DNA from: Kingdonia uniflora
Taxonomy: Eukaryota; Streptophyta; Magnoliopsida; Ranunculales; Circaeasteraceae
Reading direction: 5' to 3'
Assembly (NCBI GenBank): GCA_014058105.1
Contig: JACGCM010002205.1
Coordinates: 5,062,626 to 5,126,625 of the forward strand
Length of the DNA: 64,000 bases
Numbering within the stretch: the stretch's first letter is position 1; every line of letters starts with the position of its first letter. Under the pieces are notes generated by a model. It ran no database searches. It saw only the letters and a list, made by a program, of their open reading frames with translations, and was not told the origin of the DNA. The translations under genes were made by a program, and so were the position numbers. This document shows, piece after piece, positions 55,906 through 64,000 of this stretch.

Positions 55906-56547
55906 GGGTACGTTTCTAGCCATGGATTCTCCTGGATTTTCCTGGCCCTTACCACCGCTTGATCTTCCTGAATGGGTACGTTTCCAGCCATGTTGATCAA
56001 GCCAAGTTAAAGAAACAAATGAAGAGAATTCTGCAGGACAGATGAAGAAATTCCCTCCACCCTACCCCCTTTTATACCTACAAACCCACCACAACTTTCC
56101 CTTTTCCCTAACCAGATTAATGGAAACCTTTAATTTCCAACCTCGAAAAGTTAACATACAACCTTTCCAACTTCCTAGACGTAACTGATTCGTCGGTACC
56201 TACATTCAAATCTCATTCCCGAGGACTTCTTGTCGAGTGTACGTCCAACGTCGAGCATTCGTCCATTATAACCATCGATCATCACAAACAACATCTCATT
56301 ATAACCTTCGACTACCGTTACCTTCAATCATATCATTATACCTCGACACTACTAACAGTTCGATAACATGCGCGTGCTAAGCGCGCCTACATGAGTTTTG
56401 TCTCCATTCGTCTACATTATCAATCAAACGCAGTAATACCAGTGTGTAAAAAATATTATGTCCATTCCAAATATCCGATCAAACAAATAGATTACATTCC
56501 TACTACCACCCCACGCAAAAAACCCCATACAAAAAAACACAAGAATG

Positions 56548-56842
56548 TCAAAATACAAATATCCACCACACAAGAATGATCTCTTTTGTACTAAGAAGAC
56601 TTTCGGCCAGAGCCGTCAGAAAGAGATAGCGCCTCTCAGCAGTCATAAAGTGAAATCTCAGCTGTTCCCACAGATAGGCATAAGGATCACCATTGACAAA
56701 CTCCTCAGGTCCTACCTTTACAAGGTCCGGCATGTCCCAGTTTAGATCATGCTGCCCAAAAAACTTCACAAGGTCCGGCATGTCAACGATTGCGAGCGAA
56801 GCCCATCCTCTTTTGGTAATATGTGTTTGGCGTGGTATCCAT
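56548..56842 (-). pseudogene. LTR-proximal antisense ORF in F
   Basis: Minus strand from 56842: MDTTPNTYYQKRMGFARNR, a frameshift within a short duplication (ACAAGGTCCGGCATGTC twice), then HDLNWDMPDLVKVGPEEFVN and YAYLWEQLRFHFMTAERRYL. It is closely related to C's 107-aa ORF (33446-33123) and has the same TATA position. Confidence 0.6.
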
Positions 56843-56922
56843 TCAAATGTTCAGAATCAGAAGAAAGAGCAGAAGACTACTGCAAAAGGGAGAAGATGCA
56901 ACATCCCTTCACAATAATTCAT

Positions 56923-56932
56923 CTTTATAGCC
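56923..56932 (-). promoter_or_regulatory. TATA-like box of the antisense ORF in F
   Basis: Minus strand GGCTATAAAGATG, about 82 bp before the ATG at 56842. Equivalent to 33531-33539 in C. Confidence 0.5.
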
Positions 56933-57095
56933 TTCACGTCATTTATTACCATATAACTGTCCACACCTCTTAATTATCCTCTTTTATTACTTACCCGAAA
57001 ACTAGCAGTCAAACAACTCAGATTCCAAGACCGGACAATTTTTTCAGCAAACACCTCTCCACCTGGCTTCGAGACCTTTGTTGAGAGGGGGCGAA

Positions 57096-57820
57096 TGTAG
57101 TAGCCTACTCATAGCCTTCGACAGACAGTCAAAGCCCTTTTCACAGTCTACTCGAATGTATCGAAGCCTACTCAATCCCTAAAATAGACTCCCCAGAGAT
57201 CCCCCAAAGACGAAGCTTCGACACCAGACAAAGCTTCGAGGACAGACTAACACATTGCGACAGATACTCTTCGACCATATCTACACATGGTCGAAGTATG
57301 ACGGGACAGACAACCAGCTCACCAGACAAGCCGTCATAATGATTGTCCTTTGCAGCTATAGTGACAGGCCGACCACTGCGCCACAATGCCAAAGTACAGA
57401 GACACATCAGACATCTGTCACAGTGACAGTGCAGACAAAGCCGGCGCCATAACTTGCCAGGATTTCATGACAATAATCATGTAATCCTGACCCACATTTG
57501 GTGACACAACTTCCTATGGCTCTATAAATAGAGGAGAGGGGAAACCAAGTGGGGGTTAGAAAAATCATCTCCGGCCCCTTGCATTTTACATTCGACCTCC
57601 CAGTGCACACTGTATTCGAACCCTCCAATTACTCTTCAGTAATATAATCTATCTTAAAAATCCTCATCAGAGGTTGTAGAGAGTCACATTCGGGCCTCTA
57701 CCCAAGTATTTTTCTGTAGTTAGATCTTACTCTAGACCAATTGCTTGCATCCCTTTGATTGAAGATTGATTCAACATTGTAAGAACCAACTTCACCTCCA
57801 AATGAAGTTAGGTCCCTACA
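57096..57820 (+). repeat. full C-type LTR at right end of F
   Basis: 725 bp from TGTAGTAGCC to GGTCCCTACA, preceded by GAGAGGGGGCGAA. A TATA box (CTATAAATAGAGG) lies near 57523. The hairpin TTCGACCATATCTACACATGGTCGAA-type element lies near 57270-57296. Confidence 0.92.
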
Positions 57821-58879
57821 CCTTAATTCTAACATCCTCCCGAGTAACAAAGAAGAAACACGTTCACTTTTAGCCAAATTCCCCAGATTCACAGTTCAAG
57901 ATAACGTCCTATATCGTATCACATGTGGAGGAACCCTGATTAAATGCATCTCTCAAAACCAAACTCAAGTCAAAATCAAAGAACTTCACTAAGGTATATG
58001 TGGAACTCACATTTTGGGAAGATCATTATCCCAATGGGCATTCACACATGGACTATACTGGCCCAGGATGAGACAAGACTGAAAAATAGGTCGAAGCAGC
58101 CACTAACTACTTCACAAAATTGGTCAAAACAGTTCCTCTATGTCATACCAATAAAAATAAAGTCATCAAATTCCTTTTGGAGCACATAATAACCAGGTTT
58201 GGCTATCCAAAAATGATACGCTTTGACAACGGCAAGCAATTCATCAGCGCTAAAGTCCTCGCTTTCCTCTTCAAGTACAAAATTCAGTAATCAACTTCCA
58301 TACCATACTACCTTCAAGGCAACGGACAAGCTGAAGCCATCAACAAGAGGATCAAATCAGGTCTACACAGGCGCCTCAACGAAAAGAAAGGTAGATGGGC
58401 CGACAAACTACTCAGTATTCTCTGGGCATACCAGACCATTCATTGAAAATCTACTGGATACACTCTTGTTATAATGGCCTTCAGTACTGAAGCGGTCATA
58501 CCCTCAGACCTTGATCGACCAAGTGCCCGAAGAAAGATTTTAGATGAAGACAACGAGCTGGGTCTCCTCTGCAACCTTAAACTGGATAGAAGAAACCCGT
58601 GACAAAGCCATCGCAAAGTTGGGATGATATCGTGACACGTTAAAAAAAACTTACAATAAAAATGTTTGAAAAATAAAATTTGGTATTGGCGACCTTGTCC
58701 TTCGATGAAACCAAGATAGTACTCGACCTAAGAATTTTGGCAAATTATCTAAAAATTGGGAAGGGCCCTACATTTTCAGCGACAAAAAAGATAGCGGGAG
58801 TTACTGGCTGATGATAGAAGATGAAGTCCAACTTGAATTTCCATGGAACACAACTCAACTAAAAATGTTTTACAGATAA
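57821..58879 (+). pseudogene. element E integrase (after insertion F)
   Basis: It continues E's frame with SNILPSNKEETRSLLAKF and QDNVLYRITCGGTLIKCISQ. Then follow MDYTGPG (core), FLLEHIITRFGYPKMIRFDN, YYLQGNGQAEAINKRIKSG, LSILWAYQTIH and the C-terminal NWEGPYIFSDKKDSGSYWLM and FPWNTTQLKMFYR ending at 58879. Second Asp and third Glu are intact; the first lies in a degraded stretch. Several frameshifts. Confidence 0.78.
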
Positions 58880-58914
58880 CAGCTGTAACAATTATCATCG
58901 ATTCCAATAAAACA

Positions 58915-59165
58915 ATCTTTACAATCATCTTTACTATCTTTACTTGTTCTCGATCCATACTTGTTAAGTATGCACCAGACAACAATCATCTTTACTATCT
59001 TTACTTGTTCTTGATCCATACATGATAAGTATGCATCAGATATCAATCATCTTTACTATCATCACTGGATCTCGATCCATACTTGATAAGTATGCATCCA
59101 ACAATCACACATCTTTACTATCTTTACTTAGTCTTATACCATACTTATAAGTATGCATCCGGACT
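58915..59165 (+). repeat. 61-bp tandem repeat downstream of E integrase
   Basis: Four copies with anchors AATCATCTTTACTATC at 58923, 58984, 59045 and a variant at 59103. Each unit also contains GATCCATACTTGATAAGTAT-like and GCATC blocks. It starts about 40 bp after the integrase stop. Confidence 0.93.
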
Positions 59166-59592
59166 ATCATTCCATTTTATGCAAACATTATTCAATCACA
59201 AGACACTCTACTTCGCATTCCTTACTTATTAAACAAAATATAACTGTTTTGTTCTTTTTGAATATAAATTCAGATATCCCACTAAGGATATACATCCGGT
59301 AATCCTTCACATTACTTGCCATTTCATGACCATCATTTACTTATCACACCAACAGGCGTTCCTTACTTATCTGCTACGAGTGACAATCACAATCAATAAT
59401 ATCATTCTTATCGAATTTAACACTTAGTATAATTTTCAACATATATGCATCACAAATTTTCAAAAAAAAAAAAAAATTCTTCGAAAACAAAAATTCATCA
59501 TTCAAAACATCGCACAATTCAAATTGTTCAGGTCTCACTGACAACTTTAACATTTCTTTTTAAAAGACAACATGGTGTTTACACAAATGCAT
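59166..59592. other. non-coding spacer of E
   Basis: AT-rich with an A-run at 59460-59475; no gene or repeat recognised. Confidence 0.5.
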
Positions 59593-61856
59593 TTATGCTA
59601 CAGGAGGAGACACTACGTCATCCACCTTTGCTAACCCCTCAGAAGTTAACACTTTCAATAATTTCTTAGGATACAGGCCATCAACTTCAATCATCACCAC
59701 ATCATTGATGACTTCCGTCCCACTAGGAACTTTACGAGTTTCCAGAACATTGTCATCTGGATCTGAATCCTCGAAGACAACACCACCAGTCTTGGCCAAC
59801 CCCTTGTAATGATCCGTCCTCACCTCCAGCAGCTCGTGCTGCCCTACATAGTAAGCCCTCATCTTCTTGTAAGTATCTAACTTCTCCGCCATCAACTGAT
59901 CACTAACCTCGTCCAAGATCTTACCATGTTCCAACTCCATCGCCTTTCACGCATCGGCAATCTGCTCCCTTACATCCGTCTCAAATTTGTTCTGAGCCAC
60001 GCCAAAGTCTCATCTTTTTCCTTTTCACATGTTTTCTTCATTTCACAAAGAGTAATGTCCCTCGCCTTTCGAGCCCCCACCATGTAAGTATTCAACATTG
60101 CATTCAACCCTTTCTTATCTTCGATCAGAGCTTCTTTTTCTCTCGTCAAATCTTTCTCGATATTTTAATACGCCAACACTTGATTTGCAAGGTCACTACT
60201 ACCAATAATACGATCTTTCACCTCCGTCAATAACTTTTTAATCTGCATTACATTCATAAATTAAGTATTCGAATGACATACCAATTTCTTTAATCGAAGT
60301 AAACCAGAAAAGTTTTTCCCCTTCAACATGTTGCGGTGGCTCTCACTGAGAAATGACATCAAGCTCTTAGCCCCAACTAGACAATCATCAACTTCAGCCT
60401 GTAATGCATTCATCCCCGACAGATAAGAATCCATTGTCCTCTGGACTTCAACCTCAGATTCCTCGACGAACTTGTTCTTCGAAGCTCCCCACTCTCCTTC
60501 TTCTTCGAGAGTATACTTGTCGCATCCCCGTGGAGGACGCATACCGGCAAAGCGGCTGGCTTATCAATCTTCACCTCCTCCTCCATTGTCGACTGTCGAG
60601 TATTTCTCTTATGAGGAAGTAAAAATGCAACAACTTGACTCGTTGCCCTCTTCTTCTTACTCTTTCCTAATATTTCTACAAACATCGAGTCTATCTCCAT
60701 ATTACTCGTGTACCCAGCCAAGGAAGGATTTTCCAATGGAAAACTAGACTCTGCGATACTCTTGTTCTTTACCGATTTCTTACCGTTGATACAGGGACTT
60801 CCGAACCTTTTTCCCTCGACCATTTTAACCCGGCCTCTTGAAATAGGGTACTCACACGATCTTGGTCGATGGCAAGATTGTCAATCTTACCAAAGAAACC
60901 CTTCTTGACCTTGTACAATTCTTCTTTTACTTCCGACTTCCTATCGACCTCCTTTAATACTGCACATAAACATAATACAGTTACAAACAATTCACATCAC
61001 ATTCAACACTTCAAATATCAACATTTAAGCTACCTAACCACAAACCTAAGTGAAAAGTCTTTCTCTTTAAAGGTTTCCCAGGGTCTTTCTTATCGAACTC
61101 ATAGTTCCCAGACACGAGTAAACGTTCATCGCTATATCGCCCACCTGTTGATACCATGTCATAGAACAATGGTCTTTTTTAAAAACCTCGCCAAGTGGAG
61201 ATAGCCTACTTTCTTCGGGTTCATCTTAAGTGTGTAGTACACACATAAATTGTTAATATTGATCAACTCTCCCCCCCCCCTTGACTTAAGTCGACCATTT
61301 ATCGCCCCACATACCCGAAAAAATCATATATATTTGGATTGAACTGACCAGGTGCCACATCAAAGAAGTTCATTAACATTTTTTGGTCAGCTCAAAGGGG
61401 AATCTTCAACACCTTCTTAATTTTTTCTCGATGTACGAGAATCCCACCCAAAGGTACATCCTGGTCATTCATATCATATTGGTAGTCATCTAACCTAATA
61501 TCTCCAGGAATACCAAACTTCTTCATAAAACTTAGTATTTCCTTCGTCTCAAGACCCTTTTCATAACAAGCTTCCTCACCCTCCTCCACATCGTCTTCCC
61601 CACCCCCGTTACCTTCTCGATCATTAGCCTGTGGTTCGTGATCCACATCTATCTTGGTAGCCTCCTCATCAGACAATTCGATAATCTTGGGTACAACTCT
61701 AAATTGTTCAAAACCAGCTAAACCTGTACTACTAGACCCTGCCCTATATCTACCTCCCAAATCTTGAGTACAGGTAGTTACATCGATAATCAGGGGCTCT
61801 ACATCTTGAAGGTTCTCGTATATATCTTTATCATCAATTTGAGTTGGTTCTGCCAT
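59593..61856 (-). pseudogene. main antisense gene of E (Transposase_28-like, coiled coil)
   Basis: Minus strand from ATG 61856: MAEPTQIDDKDIYENLQDVE, an acidic linker, then LETKEILSFMKKFGIPGDI, VPLGGILVHREKIKKVLKIP and [20 protein letters not shown], the equivalent of the APxQxNxNxY block in C and D. After a possible intron (about 61050-60963) come basic and charged segments ([20 protein letters not shown], 60990-60410). The last segment is a helical C-terminus (59940-59593, MELEHGKILDEVSDQLMAEK). Stops and frameshifts break it. The start follows an acceptor TGATTTTCAG ten bases upstream. Confidence 0.6.
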
Positions 61857-61866
61857 TTTTAAGAAC

Positions 61867-62530
61867 CTGAAAATCATAATTCTATTTTTTTGTTAAAAAA
61901 AACAATTAGTATCTATCATATATATATATATGGTCATATGTTCATATTCGCATAAGTGTCAATTTTAACCTTAAAACATATCATTCTTACATTACTATCT
62001 GCTACTATCATTACTATCAGTTACACTTATTGCAGTCAGTTCTCGATACAATTTCACTATTTAATCATTAAGTCTTTAAAACATTGATTACTTTATTAAT
62101 TGTCACTTATGTCGATATTCAAGAATCTCAAGAGTTCTCAAAGTAAATTTCGCCTGTTTCCCACCAAATCAAAACCAACAAACATCATTTCCAGCAATAT
62201 CGCTAAAATCCAAACAAATTCCCTTCAGTCGTACTATACTCGCCGCGACACCAGCCAATCCCTCTCTCCACTCCTCACCACTAATTGCTCACATCTCTTT
62301 CACCTAAATACCTTTATAAACCGTTATGACAACATTGCCTATTAACAAACACCATTAACGATCACCATAACAACCTATGTTATCCAAACCCTAACACAAT
62401 CGTATCTCAAGTAACTGCCAATCTATCTAACCTCAACCAAATTCCTTCTACCAATACACTACACATATCAACATCTACAAGTACTTTCAAACAAACATCA
62501 AGACACATACAAAATTAACATAGTTATAAC
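61867..62530 (-). other. likely 5'-UTR intron of the E antisense gene
   Basis: Minus-strand donor ATACAAG/GTTATAAC at 62530 and acceptor TGATTTTCAG at 61867 precede the ATG at 61856. The donor is weak. It fits the TATA, leader, intron, ATG order of C and D. Confidence 0.35.
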
Positions 62531-62704
62531 CTTGTATTCGCGCTGCTTTGGTATCCCATTGTTTTGCCCGCTTTGCTCTCTCAATTAGTACACTGATCTC
62601 TTTCACCCAATGTTGACAATGAATTCAATGATGAACACAAATAATTTATACTTGAGAGAGTTTTTTTAGAGTTTGTAAAATGTAAGCAGTCGTCCACCTC
62701 TGAG

Positions 62705-62716
62705 CTATTTATAGAC
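62705..62716 (-). promoter_or_regulatory. TATA-like box of the main antisense gene in E
   Basis: Minus strand GGTCTATAAATAGCTCAG, a strong plant TATA match, about 175 bp before the inferred 5'-UTR intron. Together with C (31372) and D (20130) it suggests each antisense gene has its own promoter. Confidence 0.55.
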
Positions 62717-63302
62717 CCCACATGACTGTTTATCGCACCGCTTCGCGACCTTTTGAGTAATCAAGCATAACGCCTTGAACGTTTTTTCTCAAAGTCTTTG
62801 ACTTTTCGTCTTCGCAAAATCAACAAACCCCTACATTGTTGCTCCAATCCTTCCATATCTGAAGAATTTCTTCTAAGATATTGTACTCAACAAAGCACAA
62901 CCTATCTTCTCACAAAGATGATGTTATCATCTTCCTTATACTTCCAAATGTTACCTACACGCCACACCTCACCATGTTTAATCCTCTCACTACCTCCACC
63001 ATACATTTTTACCTTATTAACAAATCCAACGAGTAGCACATTACTACATTCATCAATTTTACTAAGTCTAAAATATATTCGATGACAATTTAATATAATA
63101 TAACATCGACAACTATGTTCTGACATCGAATTCTATTATTATTCATGTTAGACATAATTGACCATTACATTTACTACTTCTACAAAGTCAATCACAAACT
63201 CATAACTGTAACATTATCTTCTTTCCTAATCAACATCTTCGCACGAGTATACAAATAACTTACACATTCTAGAGGATTCTAAAATTTAAGTTGGCAATGA
63301 AA

Positions 63303-63482
63303 CTAAAAGTCCTCTTCAGCATCTTTTACCTCTACCTCGCACATCCCATAATCCGGCTTAACAAGCTCCTCCATCTGATAGTTAATGCACTGGTTTCCGA
63401 AGTTCCGTATATGCAACTCCCAATACTTTACTTGAACACGGCTGAACACCTCATTTCGCACTTGAGATCTAGTCTTCACCAT
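63303..63482 (-). pseudogene. LTR-proximal antisense ORF of E
   Basis: Minus strand from ATG 63482: MVKTRSQVRNEVFSRVQVKY, WELHIRNFGNQC and a charged end (CEVEVKDAEEDF). The beginning matches D's MVKTGRMVYEERVSVEIQ. A TATA-like box (AATTATAAAG, 63580-63589) lies about 100 bp upstream. It is shorter than C's version. Family membership of E with C rests on D as the link. Confidence 0.42.
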
Positions 63483-63589
63483 TTCTTCAAACACAACTCT
63501 CAAATTCAAAACATTCAGGAGATACTTATAGTCCTACACAGTCCAAGTCAACACAACAAACATTTTTTTCTCCTTGAAACTTTATAATT

Positions 63590-64000
63590 TTAACAGTCAA
63601 ATCAATCAACCTTGTAATCCATTGTTGGCCCCACATAATAAATTAGACTTTGAGATATATTATACTCGAAAATCTTACACAATACACATTTTCTTCGACA
63701 TCATTTTACTCTATTTAAAATGTTTATTTGACAAAAATACATTAAAAGCAAAATTATTCATTGAAATAACTGTTACATATTACATTCGACAACTCACTCC
63801 ATCGATTACAATACATATAATTGTACTGCCCTCTTTACATTCATCCTCAAGGATTAGCTGGATTGCTGTTCTGGCTCTTTTTACCTGAATCTGACATTAT
63901 TGCATCATTTCACTATGTTATGACATTATTGCTTCGGGTTCACCAGAGATCTACAGTATGCCTGCAGCATGCAACAATTCTCCTAAGACACTAGGTCAAG
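63590..64000. other. 3' part of E, nothing recognised
   Basis: AT-rich, no LTR start or purine tract found before the window ends. The short plus-strand frames here have no motif. Confidence 0.4.

Larger units (their letters stand above)
55420..57820. mobile_element. insertion F: C-family fragment with inverted LTR ends
   Basis: F consists of a reverse-complement partial LTR (55420 to about 55905), a short unassigned bridge with an ATGGGTACGTTTC repeat (55904, 55973), the 3' internal region of a C-type element (about 56150-57095, matching 32730-33701), and a full forward LTR (57096-57820). It is flanked by a 5-bp duplication. Both outer ends are the 3' (U5) end of the LTR, unlike a normal element, which has a U3 start at one side. 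Confidence 0.82.
50486..64000 (+). mobile_element. Tat/Ogre-type retrotransposon E, 3' end beyond window
   Basis: Plus strand: LTR (50486-50974), PBS, gag, protease, RT, RNase H, integrase, 61-bp tandem repeat, main antisense gene and short antisense ORF. No 3' LTR matching 50486-50974 is seen before 64000. Its pol is split by insertion F (55420-57820). Unlike C and D it retains RNase H. Confidence 0.85.

Noticed and set aside
55420..57820. Reading F as an ordinary element with two LTRs in direct orientation
   Set aside because: The left LTR is clearly reversed: its TATA box, the ACACCACGGGG block and the terminal bases all run on the minus strand.
60247..60285. 39-bp intron in the E antisense gene
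   Set aside because: Although it starts GTATGT and ends GCAG, it is shorter than plant introns usually can be; at most the remains of the intron seen in C and D.
1..64000. tRNA, rRNA, snoRNA or other structural RNA genes
   Set aside because: No cloverleaf-type A and B boxes or rRNA segments were noticed. The only tRNA-related sequences are the primer binding sites.

Overview
The window is plant nuclear DNA, almost entirely transposable elements stacked inside one another. It looks like pericentromeric or similarly repeat-dense heterochromatin of a flowering plant. I see chromovirus-type and Tat/Ogre-type Ty3/gypsy retrotransposons, a Ty1/copia fragment, a MULE DNA transposon and plant-style GT-AG introns. 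No intact host gene, tRNA, rRNA or CRISPR array was recognised. Most coding regions are broken by stops and frameshifts.

Left block (1-11364). A minus-strand chromovirus of Tekay/Del type (about 1-6240: chromodomain, integrase, RNase H, RT, protease, gag, PBS, LTR) abuts the gag of a minus-strand copia element (gag 6284-6961, LTR 7005-7631). The copia LTR ends inside the integrase of a plus-strand Tat element, here called A (7632 to about 11364). A continues with a 107-bp tandem repeat and an antisense gene.

Central block (11365-48612). A MULE with a 10-bp target duplication (GATTAAATAG at 11365-11374 and 48603-48612) and TIRs of about 110 bp carries a broken MuDR-type transposase. Inside it sits a minus-strand Tat element D (17111-48004). 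Inside an exon of D's antisense gene sits a plus-strand Tat element C (22278-34398) with a perfect 5-bp duplication GGCAC. D's 5' LTR has been expanded into an array of about 615-bp units. Each unit carries a partial LTR with TATA box, a PBS and leader sequence, giving ten LTR/PBS junctions (41820-48004).

Right block (48613-64000). A short possible exon (48661-48861) and a MULE-like exon (50168-50485) lie before a plus-strand Tat element E (from 50486, running off the window). E's RNase H/integrase coding region is interrupted by insertion F (55420-57820). F is flanked by a 5-bp duplication (CCTCA/CCTTA), yet both of its outer ends are the 3' (U5) end of a C-type LTR.

The common thread is the Tat elements A, C, D and E. 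Each has its own unrelated tandem repeat just after integrase. Each has an antisense, intron-containing gene between pol and the 3' LTR that resembles the 'putative gypsy type transposon' (Transposase_28) domain. C, D, E and F also have a second short antisense ORF beside the 3' LTR, with a TATA-like box about 80-100 bp before its ATG. The boundaries marked 'about' were read by eye and need dot-plot or alignment confirmation.
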